The notes under the pieces: model-generated
What the model saw: only the letters and a program-made list of their open reading frames with translations
Told to the model about the DNA's origin: nothing
Database searches by the model: none
Program-made: the position numbers and the translations under genes
Source of the DNA: Castellaniella defragrans
Lineage (GTDB): Bacteria > Pseudomonadota > Gammaproteobacteria > Burkholderiales > Burkholderiaceae_B
NCBI RefSeq assembly: GCF_014203015.1
Contig: NZ_JACHIB010000004.1
Location: forward strand, 62,001 to 126,000
Direction: 5' to 3'
Length of the DNA: 64,000 bases
Shown: one piece after another, positions 35,024 through 43,717 of the stretch
Layout: the number at the start of each line of letters is the position of its first letter
Numbering within the stretch: position 1 is the first letter of the stretch

Positions 35024-35362
35024 CAGCCACATCATGCCGGGGATCATGGCGGCCCAGGTGAGAACCATGAGGACATCGCCCGCCAGCGCCGCCAGACGGC
35101 GCCAGCCCAGCCCCAGGCCGGCACGGGGCCGATGGACCCGCACCGCCGCCCGCGCAGGCCGCCCCCGCCGGACGGGGTGCCCCGCCGGCCGGCCGCCCCA
35201 CGAGCCGCCCGGCACCCAGGGCCCCTGCAGCACGCCCGGGGCATGCGGACGCAAGGCCCGCGCCGCGCCGTGCGCCGGACCGCGAGCCGTGCCGCGCCCG
35301 GTAGCGCCCGCGTGCGCGCCATTCCAGCCCCACGCCCCATTCCAAGCCATCGATCCCGCCAT
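35003..35362 (-). CDS. Small tail-anchored-like membrane protein behind two LexA boxes
   Basis: This 119-aa protein (MAGSMAWNGAWGWNGAHAG) is supported by GGAGG six bases before its ATG at 35362. Residues 1-70 are Gly/Ala/Pro-rich and probably disordered, 65-89 are Arg-rich, and 90-118 form a single hydrophobic segment (LAALAGDVLMVLTWAAMIPG). It would thus be anchored by its C-terminus with the N-terminus in the cytoplasm. I do not recognise a family. The promoter carries two LexA-type operators (35404-35447), so it is probably induced by DNA damage. SOS-induced small membrane proteins elsewhere include cell-division inhibitors (SidA) and toxins (TisB); that analogy is speculative. Confidence 0.65.
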   Translation of the reverse strand: MAGSMAWNGAWGWNGAHAGATGRGTARGPAHGAARALRPHAPGVLQGPWVPGGSWGGRPAGHPVRRGRPARAAVRVHRPRAGLGLGWRRLAALAGDVLMVLTWAAMIPGMMWLGAAAGF

Positions 35363-35403
35363 GTCGAACCTCCAAGGTGCGCCCGGCGTGAAAGCCGCCG
35401 GAA

Positions 35404-35447
35404 CTGTTGTTTTATCCAGTATTCGCAGATACTGTACAAAGAAACAG
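35404..35447 (-). promoter_or_regulatory. SOS promoter: two LexA boxes
   Basis: CTGT-N8-ACAG (35432-35447, full consensus) and CTGT-N8-CCAG (35404-35419, one mismatch) are 28 bp apart. On the minus strand TTGTAC and GATAAA, 17 bp apart, are the likely -35 and -10, each overlapped by a box. Between them lies CAGTAT..ATACTG. The ATG at 35362 is 42 bp from the nearer box. Confidence 0.8.
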
Positions 35448-35846
35448 TGGTGGATGCAAGAGGAGAATTTCCGGAAGGAATCCCGCATGCGTCGTTCCCG
35501 CGCCGGGCGCAGCCACGCTGGCCGATCCATCCGACAACGAGGGCGACGATGCCGTGCCGGCGGCGAAGCCGGCACGCCCCGCACCCTGCGCCCCTGGAAC
35601 ACAGGGCCGCTACTGCGGCAGGACCGGAAACCGCCGGCGGCGCCTGCCGGGCATCGCGGCCTGCAAGGCCCTGTTCCGCTCCCGGGACCGATCCACCAGG
35701 CTCGCCAGCTTGCTCAGCGAAAACGAAAACCCCGGCGCCGGACGGGGTCCGGCGGCCGGGGTCGGGGCGGCCCGCAGCGGGGCCGGCATGCGGGGGATCG
35801 GGTACAGGATCCGATGCGGAATCCGGTCCGGAACCTGATCGGGGAA
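35448..35846. other. About 400 bp with no supported gene
   Basis: Open frames on both strands here are Arg/Pro/Gly-rich with no fold, and their starts are not convincing. A plus-strand ATG at 35487 has AAGGAA upstream but encodes an Arg-rich low-complexity product. Several GC-rich inverted repeats (for example GGCGCCGG and GGCCGGGG blocks near 35740) may mark the end of a transcript. This may be a decayed region. Confidence 0.4.
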
Positions 35847-36488
35847 TCAGAGGTCCGGCTGCGGCGTGATGCGCAGGTAGGGGCGGATCTCGGTGTAGCC
35901 CTTGGGGAATTTTTCCTTCAGGACGGCCGGGTCCTTGATCGAGGGGGCGATGATGACGTCCTCGCCCTGCTTCCAGTTCACCGGGGTGGCGACGCTGTAG
36001 TTGTCGGTCAGCTGGAGGGAATCCAGGGCGCGCAGGATCTCGTCGAAGTTGCGGCCGGTGCTGGCCGGGTAGGTCAGGATCAGGCGGATCTTCTTGTTCG
36101 GGTCGATGACGAACACCGAGCGCACCGTGGCGGTGGTGCTGGCGTTCGGGTGGATCATGTCGTAGAGGGTCGCGACCTTGCGGTCCTCGTCGGCCAGAAT
36201 CGGGTACTGGACGTCGGTCTTCTGGGTGTCGTTGATGTCCTTGATCCAGTCGATGTGCGACTGCTTGCCGTCGACCGAGACGGCGATCACCTTGGCGCCG
36301 CGCTTGGCGAATTCGCCCGACAGGATGGCGGTGTAGCCCAGCTCGGTGGTGCAGACGGGCGTGAAGTCGGCCGGATGGGAGAACAGGACACCCCAGCTGT
36401 CGCCCAGGAATTCGTGAAACTTGATCTTGCCCAGGGAGGATTCCTGTTCAAAATCGGGGGCGGTGTCGCCCAGACGCAGAGTGGCCAT
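35847..36488 (-). CDS. 1-Cys peroxiredoxin (Prx6 family)
   Basis: This 213-aa peroxiredoxin has the catalytic motif HPADFTPVCTTELG (peroxidatic Cys near residue 47), the partner Arg in the TATVRSVFVIDPNKKIRL segment, and the extended Prx6 C-terminal domain (TPVNWKQGEDVIIAPSI..., KGYTEIRPYLRITPQ). No resolving Cys is evident. It reduces peroxides in the cytoplasm. ATG 36488 has CAGGAG upstream. The 114-bp upstream gap is AT-rich and contains an AATAGCTATT palindrome. Confidence 0.93.
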   Translation of the reverse strand: MATLRLGDTAPDFEQESSLGKIKFHEFLGDSWGVLFSHPADFTPVCTTELGYTAILSGEFAKRGAKVIAVSVDGKQSHIDWIKDINDTQKTDVQYPILADEDRKVATLYDMIHPNASTTATVRSVFVIDPNKKIRLILTYPASTGRNFDEILRALDSLQLTDNYSVATPVNWKQGEDVIIAPSIKDPAVLKEKFPKGYTEIRPYLRITPQPDL

Positions 36489-36602
36489 CAATAGCTCCTG
36501 TTTCAAGTGTCTGCCGCCCGGACGATCCGGGCGGCGAATTGGTTTAGACACTTAAGATTTTTGCAGAATATAAATAGCTATTGAAATACCGGATCGTTAT
36601 GT

Positions 36603-38417
36603 CTATATCTGCGCCTGGCGCACATAGCGGTCCACCAGCCCGCCGTCCCGGATGGCCGACTGCAGCGCCAGCGTGCGCGGCAGCACGTGGGCGGCGTACT
36701 GCACGGCCGTGGCGATCTTGTTCGGGTGGAAGGCGTCGGTCGAGCCCTCGCCGATGGCCGCGGCCGCGGCCAGGGCGGAGCGCCCCAGCTGCCAGCCGGC
36801 GTGCGCGGTGCCGGCCAGCATCAGGCACGGCACGCTGCCGGTGAAGACGCCGCGGATGTCCTCGCGCACGTGCTCCAGCACGAAGGCCAGCGCCGATTCG
36901 TAGGCGCCGGCCGCCGTGTCCAGGCGCTCGCCGATCATGGCCAGCGCATCGGCATGCACGCCGCTGGCCGCCCGCAGGGCCGCGGCCGTCTCGCGCATCC
37001 CGGCGATCTGCCCGCGCGCCACGGCGCCGCCGTCGCGCACCAGCTTGCGGCCGATAAAGTCGTTGGCCTGGATCGCCGTGGTGCCTTCGTAGATGGGCAG
37101 GATGCGGGCGTCGCGGTAATACTGGGCGGCGCCGGTTTCCTCGATGAAGCCCATGCCGCCATGCACCTGCACGCCCAGCGAGGCGACCTCGACGGAGGAT
37201 TCGGTGGAGAATCCCTTGACGATGGGCACGAAGTATTCGTAGATGGCCTTGCAGCGGGCGCGTTCCGCCTCGTCCGCCAGATGGGCCGCCTTGTCGCGGT
37301 AGCCGGCCGCCACGTAGGCGACGGCGCGCGCGCCTTCGGTCAGGCCGCGCATGGTCCCCAGCATGCGCGCCACGTCGGGATGGCGCACGATGGGCACCGG
37401 GCCGGCGGAGCCTTCCAGGGCATTGCCCTGGATGCGCTCGGCCGCATAGGCCGCCGCATGCTGCAGCGCGCGTTCGGACACCGCCACGCCCTGCAGGCCG
37501 ACGGCGTAGCGCGCCGCGTTCATCATGATGAACATGTATTCCAGGCCGCGGTTCTCCTCGCCGATCAGGTAGCCGACGGCGCCGCCCTCGCCCGCCTCGC
37601 CCTGGCCCGAACCGTACAGCAGCACCGCCGTCGGGCTGCCGTGGATGCCGAGCTTGTGCTCGAGGGACGCGCACACCACGTCGTTGCGGGCGCCCAGGCT
37701 GCCGTCGTCCCGGACCAGGAACTTGGGCACGATGAACAGGGAGATGCCCTTGACGCCCTTGGGCGCGTCCGGCGTGCGCGCCAGCACCAGGTGGATGATG
37801 TTCTCCGCCATGTCGTGATCCCCATACGTGATGAAGATCTTCTGGCCGGTGATGCGGTAGCTGCCGTCGTCCTGGCGCACGGCCCGGCTCTTGAGCAGGG
37901 CCAGGTCGGAGCCGGCCTGCGGCTCGGTGAGGTTCATGGTGCCGGTCCAGCGGCCTTCCAGCAGGGGCGGGATGAAGCGGGCCTTCTGCGCGTCCGAGCC
38001 CACCATGGACAGGGCCTCGATCACGCCGTCGGTCAGCAGCGGACACAGGGAAAAGGCCAGGTTGCCGGCGTTGATGCTTTCGGTGACCGGCGCGGCGACG
38101 AGCTTGGGCAGCCCCTGGCCGCCGAGTTCGGCCTCGTGCGGCAGGCCCTGCCAGCCGCCTTGCGCGAAGGCCTGGAACGCCGCCTTGAAGCCGGGCGTGG
38201 TGCGCACGCCGTCCTCGCTCCAGCGGGCCGGCTCGGTGTCGCCCGCGCGGTTCAGCGGCGCGATCTCCTGTTCGACGAAGCGCGCGTTTTCCTCCAGCAC
38301 GGCATCGACGAGGTCTTCGGAGACCTCCTCGAAGCCCGGCAGCGCCAGCACGCCGCGCAGGTCGGCCAGCTCGCGCAGAATGAAACGGATATCCTGGATG
38401 GGAACCTGGTATGTCAT
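36603..38417 (-). CDS. Acyl-CoA dehydrogenase (DmdC/long form, C-terminal extension)
   Basis: This 604-aa flavoprotein is longer than typical acyl-CoA dehydrogenases (about 380 aa) because of a C-terminal extension from about residue 470. It shows MNLTEPQAGSDLALLKSRA, ITGQKIFITYGDHDM, LEHKLGIHGSPTA, and HGGMGFIEETGAAQYYRDARILPIYEGTTAIQANDF, which contains the region of the catalytic Glu. The overall form resembles 3-methylmercaptopropionyl-CoA dehydrogenase (DmdC) and related acyl-CoA dehydrogenases. Adjacent etfBA supplies its electron acceptor. Substrate chain length cannot be told from sequence. Confidence 0.9.
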   Translation of the reverse strand: MTYQVPIQDIRFILRELADLRGVLALPGFEEVSEDLVDAVLEENARFVEQEIAPLNRAGDTEPARWSEDGVRTTPGFKAAFQAFAQGGWQGLPHEAELGGQGLPKLVAAPVTESINAGNLAFSLCPLLTDGVIEALSMVGSDAQKARFIPPLLEGRWTGTMNLTEPQAGSDLALLKSRAVRQDDGSYRITGQKIFITYGDHDMAENIIHLVLARTPDAPKGVKGISLFIVPKFLVRDDGSLGARNDVVCASLEHKLGIHGSPTAVLLYGSGQGEAGEGGAVGYLIGEENRGLEYMFIMMNAARYAVGLQGVAVSERALQHAAAYAAERIQGNALEGSAGPVPIVRHPDVARMLGTMRGLTEGARAVAYVAAGYRDKAAHLADEAERARCKAIYEYFVPIVKGFSTESSVEVASLGVQVHGGMGFIEETGAAQYYRDARILPIYEGTTAIQANDFIGRKLVRDGGAVARGQIAGMRETAAALRAASGVHADALAMIGERLDTAAGAYESALAFVLEHVREDIRGVFTGSVPCLMLAGTAHAGWQLGRSALAAAAAIGEGSTDAFHPNKIATAVQYAAHVLPRTLALQSAIRDGGLVDRYVRQAQI

Positions 38418-38470
38418 GGCAATTCCTGTGGTGCGCGGGGCCTAAAAAGGCCCCCCAACGCCGCGCCTTC

Positions 38471-38561
38471 GGCTTGTATCCACCGCGCGGCTCGCAAGCC
38501 GCTTGGATTCGCCAGGCACGGAACAGTCCACTAGGACTGTCCCGTGTCCGGGCTCATCCCC
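38471..38561 (+). repeat. Dispersed intergenic element, copy 3
   Basis: Contains stem GCGGCT-CGCA-AGCCGC, the conserved CTTGGATTCGCCAGGC, stem ACAGTCC-ACTA-GGACTGT and the tail CGTGTCCGGGCTCATCCCC. It fills the 165-bp gap between the acyl-CoA dehydrogenase start and the etfA stop. Confidence 0.65.
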
Positions 38562-38582
38562 GCGAGCTTGGTCAGATCAGGC

Positions 38583-39512
38583 TTAGAGCGCCTGGACGAG
38601 TTCGGGCACGGCCTGGAACAGGTCGGCCACCAGGCCGTAGTCGGCCACCCCGAAGATCGGCGCCTCGGCGTCCTTGTTGATCGCCACGATCACCTTCGAG
38701 TCCTTCATCCCCGCCAGGTGCTGGATCGCCCCCGAGATCCCGACGGCCACGTACAGCTGCGGCGCCACGATCTTGCCCGTCTGGCCCACCTGCCAGTCGT
38801 TGGGCGCGTAGCCCGCGTCCACCGCCGCGCGCGACGCGCCCAGCGCCGCGCCCAGCTTGTCGGCCAGCGGATCCAGGATCTTGAAGTTCTCCGCGCTGCC
38901 CAGACCGCGCCCGCCCGAGACGACCACCTTCGCGGCGGTCAGCTCCGGCCGGTCGCTCTTGGCCAGCTCGCGGCCCACGAACGAGGACTTGCCCGCATCG
39001 CCCACCGCCTCGACCGTCTCGATCGCCGCCGCGCCGCCCTCGGCCGCCACCGCGTCGAACGCCGTCGTGCGCACCGTGATGACCTTCTTCGCGTCGCCCG
39101 ACTGCACCGTCGCCAGCGCGTTGCCCGCGTAGATCGGCCGCACGAACGTGTCGGCCGACTCCACCGCCACGATGTCCGAGATCTGCGCCACGTCCAGCCT
39201 GGCCGCCACGCGCGGGGCCACGTTCTTGCCCGAGGCCGTGGCCGCGAACAGGATGTGCCCGTAGCCGCCGGCCACCGCCAGCACCTGCGCGGCCAGGTTC
39301 TCGGCCAGCCCCTCGGCCAGCGCCGCGCCGTCGGCCAGCAGCACCTTGCTCACCGAGCCCACCTGCGCGGCCTGCTCGGCCACCGCGCGCGCGCCCGAGC
39401 CCGCCACCAGCACGTGCACCTCGCCGCCGATGGCCGCAGCCGCCGCCACCACGTTGCGCGTCGCCGCCCCCAGCTGGGCGTTGTCGTGTTCAGCTATGAC
39501 CAGAATGCTCAT
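38583..39512 (-). CDS. etfA: Electron transfer flavoprotein alpha subunit
   Basis: This 309-aa EtfA carries the FAD-binding C-terminal domain ([89 protein letters not shown]). With EtfB it carries electrons from acyl-CoA dehydrogenases to ETF-ubiquinone oxidoreductase. It directly abuts etfB. Codon use here is strongly GC-biased at third positions, suggesting high expression. Confidence 0.97.
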   Translation of the reverse strand: MSILVIAEHDNAQLGAATRNVVAAAAAIGGEVHVLVAGSGARAVAEQAAQVGSVSKVLLADGAALAEGLAENLAAQVLAVAGGYGHILFAATASGKNVAPRVAARLDVAQISDIVAVESADTFVRPIYAGNALATVQSGDAKKVITVRTTAFDAVAAEGGAAAIETVEAVGDAGKSSFVGRELAKSDRPELTAAKVVVSGGRGLGSAENFKILDPLADKLGAALGASRAAVDAGYAPNDWQVGQTGKIVAPQLYVAVGISGAIQHLAGMKDSKVIVAINKDAEAPIFGVADYGLVADLFQAVPELVQAL

Positions 39513-40262
39513 TCAAACCACCTTCGCTTCGTTCTTGAGTTTGTCCACCAGGGTCGCCACGTCGGGCACGATCACGCCGGCCGCGCGGCTGGGCGGCTCG
39601 GCCACCTTCAGCGTCTTCAGGCGCGGGGCCACGTCCACCCCCAGCGACTCGGGCGTGACCGTGTCCAGCGGCTTTTTCTTCGCCTTCATGATGTTGGGCA
39701 GCGTCACGTAGCGCGGCTCGTTCAGCCGCAGGTCGGTGGTGATCACCGCCGGCAGCGCCAGGCTGAGCGTCTCCAGGCCGCCATCGACCTCGCGCGTGAC
39801 CTGGACGCGATCGCCCTGCACCTCCACGCGGCTCGCGTTGGTCGCCTGCGGCCAGTCCAGCAGCGCGGCCAGCATCTGGCCGGTCTGGTTGGCGTCGTCG
39901 TCGATCGCCTGCTTGCCCAGCACCACCAGCCCGGGCTGCTCCTTGTCCACCAGCGCCTTGAGCAGCTTGGCCACCGCCAGCGGCTGCAGCTCGGCATCGC
40001 TCTGCACCAGGATGCCCCGGTCCGCGCCGATGGCCATGGCCGTGCGCAGGGTCTCCTGGCACTGCGCCACCCCGCACGACACCGCCACGATCTCGGCGGC
40101 CGCACCCTTTTCCTTCAGCCGCACCGCTTCCTCGACCGCGATTTCGTCGAACGGGTTCATCGACATCTTGACGTTGGCGATGTCCACGCCAGTGTGATCG
40201 GATTTCACGCGTACCTTGACGTTGTAGTCAACCACGCGCTTGACCGGTACCAGGACCTTCAT
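39513..40262 (-). CDS. etfB: Electron transfer flavoprotein beta subunit
   Basis: This 249-aa EtfB shows [63 protein letters not shown] (AMP site), and the recognition loop [20 protein letters not shown]. It precedes etfA with no gap, and the acyl-CoA dehydrogenase lies about 165 bp beyond etfA, forming a fatty-acid oxidation electron module. Confidence 0.97.
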   Translation of the reverse strand: MKVLVPVKRVVDYNVKVRVKSDHTGVDIANVKMSMNPFDEIAVEEAVRLKEKGAAAEIVAVSCGVAQCQETLRTAMAIGADRGILVQSDAELQPLAVAKLLKALVDKEQPGLVVLGKQAIDDDANQTGQMLAALLDWPQATNASRVEVQGDRVQVTREVDGGLETLSLALPAVITTDLRLNEPRYVTLPNIMKAKKKPLDTVTPESLGVDVAPRLKTLKVAEPPSRAAGVIVPDVATLVDKLKNEAKVV

Positions 40263-40334
40263 CGAGCATACTCCAGAATGGAAAGAAAACAGGACGGCCG
40301 CGCCCGGCGACGAATCGCACCGCGCGCGGCCCCA

Positions 40335-41258
40335 TCAGTAACCGCCCAGCGCCCGCACATGCGCCACCGCGCTGCGCCCCAGGGCGGACAGGTCGTAACC
40401 GCCTTCGAGGAAGCTGACGATCCGCCCCTGGGCGGATTCGGCCGCGATCTCGACCAGACGTTCGGTGATCCAGGCGTAGTCCGCCTCGACCAGTTTGAGA
40501 CTGCCCATGTCGTCCTCGCGGTGGGCGTCGAAGCCCGCCGACACCAGGATCAGCTCGGGCTGGAAACTGCGCAGCGCCGGCAGCCAGTATTTCGACACGA
40601 GGGTGCGGATCACGTCGCCGCCGGAATACGCATCGACCGGGATGTTGAGCATGTTCGGCCCCAGGTCTTCGTGGCGGGTATCCGGGAACAGCGGGTATTG
40701 ATAGAAGCTGCACATCAGGATCCGGTCTTCCTTCAGGAAGACTTCTTCGGTGCCGTTGCCGTGGTGGACGTCGAAATCCACGATGGCGACGCGCGACAGG
40801 CCGTAGTGGTCCAGGGCGTAGCGCGCCGCGATGGCGATGTTGTTGAAGAAGCAGAAGCCCATGGCCTTTTCGGGACAGGCATGATGGCCCGGCGGACGGA
40901 TGGCGCAGAAGGCGGTCTGCGCATGGCCGGCCATGATCTCGTCCAGGGCCGTCAGGCCGGCGCCGGCCGCCGCCCAGGCCGCCTGCAGGGTGTCCGGGTT
41001 CATGATCGTGTCCGGATCCACCGGGAAATAGCCGTGCGCCGGCGCGTGCTGGCGCAGATACGCCAGGTATTCCGGCGTGTGCACCCGCAGCACGTCTTCG
41101 GGCCGGGCCGGGCGCCCCGTGCGGTGAGACAGGAAATCCATCAAGCCGTTGGCGGCCAGCTGATCGGCCACCGCATCCAGGCGTTGGGGGGATTCGGGGT
41201 GCCAGGCCCCCATCTCATGCAGCCGGCAGGCCGGATGGGTAATATAGAGTGTCTCCAT
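40335..41258 (-). CDS. Histone-deacetylase-like amidohydrolase
   Basis: This 307-aa class II HDAC/acetylpolyamine-amidohydrolase-type enzyme has the zinc site residues in RPPGHHACPEKAMGFCFFNNIAIAARY (His-His), IVDFDVHHGNGTEEVF (Asp and His), SAGFDAHREDDMG (Asp), and SFLEGGYDLSALG. Bacterial members deacetylate proteins, polyamines or small metabolites. The start METLYITHPA at 41258 lies only 10 bp from the divergent mltB start, so its promoter must lie within mltB coding sequence. etfB is the next gene downstream. Confidence 0.92.
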   Translation of the reverse strand: METLYITHPACRLHEMGAWHPESPQRLDAVADQLAANGLMDFLSHRTGRPARPEDVLRVHTPEYLAYLRQHAPAHGYFPVDPDTIMNPDTLQAAWAAAGAGLTALDEIMAGHAQTAFCAIRPPGHHACPEKAMGFCFFNNIAIAARYALDHYGLSRVAIVDFDVHHGNGTEEVFLKEDRILMCSFYQYPLFPDTRHEDLGPNMLNIPVDAYSGGDVIRTLVSKYWLPALRSFQPELILVSAGFDAHREDDMGSLKLVEADYAWITERLVEIAAESAQGRIVSFLEGGYDLSALGRSAVAHVRALGGY

Positions 41259-41268
41259 AAGGGCGATT

Positions 41269-42492
41269 ATGTTCAGACCAACCCGTATTTTGCAAGTTGC
41301 CGTAGCGTCGCTTTTCATTTCGGGCTGCGCCAGCAGCCATAGCGATTCCGGACCGTCCGCCGCCGCCCTTGCGGGGACAACGAATCAAACAATTGTTTCA
41401 AACGATCGTATTAATTCTAGCAGAACACTTTCCATTGGGAAACAGGCGCCCGTGCGCGGCGATTTCCTCGGCGCCGACGGCCGCCTGCTGCCCGAAGTGC
41501 AGGCCTTCGCCCGCGAAACCGCGCAGGCGCACGCCCTGCCCCTGGACGGCGTGGAAGCCCTGCTGGCCGAGGCCCGCTACGACGCCACGGCGGCCCGCCT
41601 GATGGCGCCGCCCGCGCGCACGGGCCGCATCCGCCGCGCCTGGACCAGCTACCGCCAGCGCCACGTCGATGCGGTGCGCATCCGCGAGGGCGTCTCGTTC
41701 TGGCAGGCGCACCGGGCCGCGCTGGACCGCGCCAGCGCGCGCACCGGCGTGCCGCCCTCGATCATCGTCGCCATCATCGGCATCGAGACCGTCTACGGCC
41801 GCTACACCGGCGACCACCGTGTCCTGGACACCCTGGCCACGCTGGGATTCCGCTATCCCGACCCGAACCGGCCGGAGCGCCAGGCGATGTTCCGCGAACA
41901 GCTGGCCGACCTGATCGTGCTGGACCACCGGGGGGAACTGGATGCGCGGGTCGTGGAAGGCTCGTTCGCGGGCGCCATGGGGCTGCCCCAGTTCATGCCG
42001 GGCAGCCTGATGCGCTACGCCGCGGACGGCGACGGCGACGGCCGCGTGGACCTGGCCGGCAACACGGAAGACGCCATCGCCTCGGTGGCGGCGTTCCTGC
42101 AGGCGCACGGCTGGGTGCGGGGCGTGCCGGTCTTCGCCCCCGTGGCCCTGCCCGCCGATGCCGTGCGGCGGGCCCAGGACGGCCTGAAGCCCGAAACCGA
42201 CTGGGCCGCGCTGCGGGCGGCGGGCGCCCGGGCGCTGCCGGGCGGCGGCACGGCCTGGCAGGCCCAGCCGCTGGGGGTGATCGACCTGCGCGACGAGATC
42301 CGCGGCACCCACGAGGTGCGCTGCGCCACGCCCAATTTCTTCGCCATCACCCACTACAACCGCAGCTATTTCTACGCGGCGTCGGTGGCGGATCTGGCGC
42401 ACGAGATCGCCGACCGCATCGGCTACGGCGATCCGAACCGGCTCGACGGGCCGGGAGCGCGGGCGGCCGCGGGACGCCTCCCCCGCGGCTGA
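41269..42492 (+). CDS. mltB: Membrane-bound lytic murein transglycosylase B (lipoprotein)
   Basis: This 407-aa lipoprotein has the signal and lipobox VAVASLFISGC. The MltB fold carries the catalytic Glu in PPSIIVAIIGIETVYGRYTGDHRVLDTLATLGFRYP. Other blocks are SFAGAMGLPQFMPGSLMRYAADGDGDGRVDL and the C-terminal FFAITHYNRSYFYAASVADLAHEI. Residues about 38-62 (TNQTIVSNDRINSSRTLSIG) form an unusually AT-rich linker between the lipobox and catalytic domain, possibly because they hold the divergent promoter of the HDAC-like gene. Confidence 0.93.
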   Translation: MFRPTRILQVAVASLFISGCASSHSDSGPSAAALAGTTNQTIVSNDRINSSRTLSIGKQAPVRGDFLGADGRLLPEVQAFARETAQAHALPLDGVEALLAEARYDATAARLMAPPARTGRIRRAWTSYRQRHVDAVRIREGVSFWQAHRAALDRASARTGVPPSIIVAIIGIETVYGRYTGDHRVLDTLATLGFRYPDPNRPERQAMFREQLADLIVLDHRGELDARVVEGSFAGAMGLPQFMPGSLMRYAADGDGDGRVDLAGNTEDAIASVAAFLQAHGWVRGVPVFAPVALPADAVRRAQDGLKPETDWAALRAAGARALPGGGTAWQAQPLGVIDLRDEIRGTHEVRCATPNFFAITHYNRSYFYAASVADLAHEIADRIGYGDPNRLDGPGARAAAGRLPRG

Positions 42493-42532
42493 GGCTGCCG
42501 GCCGGGAGCCCCCGCGGCCTGGCGGCCCGTTC

Positions 42533-42676
42533 GTTCAGTGCCCAGGTCGTTCAGCGTCCGGTTCGTTCGGTGACCGATTCGTTCGATGACCGGCGCGTTC
42601 GGTGACCGGTTCGTTCGGTGCCCAGGTCGTCCAGTGTTCAGGTCGTCCGGTGCCCAGATCGTCCAGCGTTCAGTTG
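42533..42676. repeat. 16-bp minisatellite, nine exact-period copies
   Basis: GTTC or GTCC cores recur at 42533, 42549, 42565, 42581, 42597, 42613, 42629, 42645 and 42661, exactly 16 bp apart. The consensus is close to GGTTCGTTCGGTGACC. The array fills the gap between the mltB and cysM stops and covers the cysM stop codon (42670). Confidence 0.9.
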
Positions 42677-43575
42677 AAGACGCCGGTGGACAGGTAGCGG
42701 TCGCCGCGGTCGCAGACGATGAAGACGATGGTGGCATCGTGCGCCGTGGCGGCCACGCGCAGCGCGGCCACGGCCGCGCCGGCCGAGGAGATCCCGCCGA
42801 AGATGCCTTCCTCGGCGGCCAGGCGCCGCGCCATGGTCTCGGCCTGCTCCTGGGTGATGGGCTCGAAGGCGTCGACGCCGGCCGGATCGTAGATGCTGGG
42901 CTGGTAGGCCTCGGGCCACTTGCGGATGCCGGGAATGTGCGCGCCTTCGGCCGGCTGGGCGCCGATGATGCGCACGGCCGGATTGCGCTCGCGCAGGAAC
43001 GCCCCCACCCCCATGATGGTGCCGGTCGTGCCCATGGCGCTGACGAAGTGGGTGATCCGGCCGCCGGTCTGCTCCCAGATTTCCGGGCCGGTGGTTTCGT
43101 AATGCGCGCGGGGATTGTCGGCGTTGGAGAACTGGTCCAGGACCTTGCCCTTGCCCTCGGCCTGCATCCGCAGCGCCAGATCGCGGGCGTATTCCATGCC
43201 GCCGCCCTGGGCGGGCGTGAGGATGAGCTCGGCCCCGTAGGCCGTCATGGCGGCGCAGCGTTCCTGGGAGGAGTTGTCGGGCATGATCAGGATCATGCGG
43301 TAGCCGCGCACGGCGGCGGCCATGGCCAGGGCGATGCCGGTGTTGCCGCTGGTCGCCTCGATCAGGGTGTCGCCGGGACGGATGTCGCCGCGCGATTCGG
43401 CCTGCCGGATCATGCTGAGGGCGGCGCGGTCCTTGACCGAGCCGGCGGGATTGTTGCCTTCCAGCTTGGCCAGGATCACGTTGCCGCGCGGCTCGCCGAG
43501 GTCGCCCGGCAGCCGCTGCAGGCGCACCAGAGGCGTGGAACCGATGACGTCTTCGATGGTGGGGTAGGTTTTCAT
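42670..43575 (-). CDS. cysM: Cysteine synthase B
   Basis: This 301-aa PLP enzyme condenses O-acetylserine with sulfide or thiosulfate. It has IGSTPLVRLQRLP, the PLP lysine in KLEGNNPAGSVKDRAAL, the phosphate loop EATSGNTGIALA, and GTTGTIMGVGAFL. EGIFGGISSAGAAVAAL and VCDRGDRYLSTGVF complete the fold; the RDRYLSTG-type ending is typical of CysM. Start ATG 43575 (MKTYPTIEDVIG); ATG 43587 four codons earlier is also possible. The 16-bp minisatellite begins at its stop. Confidence 0.94.
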   Translation of the reverse strand: MKTYPTIEDVIGSTPLVRLQRLPGDLGEPRGNVILAKLEGNNPAGSVKDRAALSMIRQAESRGDIRPGDTLIEATSGNTGIALAMAAAVRGYRMILIMPDNSSQERCAAMTAYGAELILTPAQGGGMEYARDLALRMQAEGKGKVLDQFSNADNPRAHYETTGPEIWEQTGGRITHFVSAMGTTGTIMGVGAFLRERNPAVRIIGAQPAEGAHIPGIRKWPEAYQPSIYDPAGVDAFEPITQEQAETMARRLAAEEGIFGGISSAGAAVAALRVAATAHDATIVFIVCDRGDRYLSTGVFN

Positions 43576-43717
43576 GGACGAAATCATACACCCGCCCATC
43601 CGCCGCGCCGGGCTTGTCCCCAGGACCGGAATATGCTTATGAGAAGACGGCATACCGGGCGGCATGCCGCGCCTGTCCGGTGCGCACATCCCGGGCCCGG
43701 GGACGAGCGGCGCGGGC

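Noticed and set aside
35407-35846. Plus-strand gene (for example imuA- or lexA-like) controlled by the LexA boxes
   Set aside because: Neither plus-strand frame shows a fold or motif of a known SOS protein, and the promoter hexamers fit the minus strand better.
42533-42676. CRISPR array
   Set aside because: The period is 16 bp with no distinct spacers and no cas genes. It is a minisatellite.
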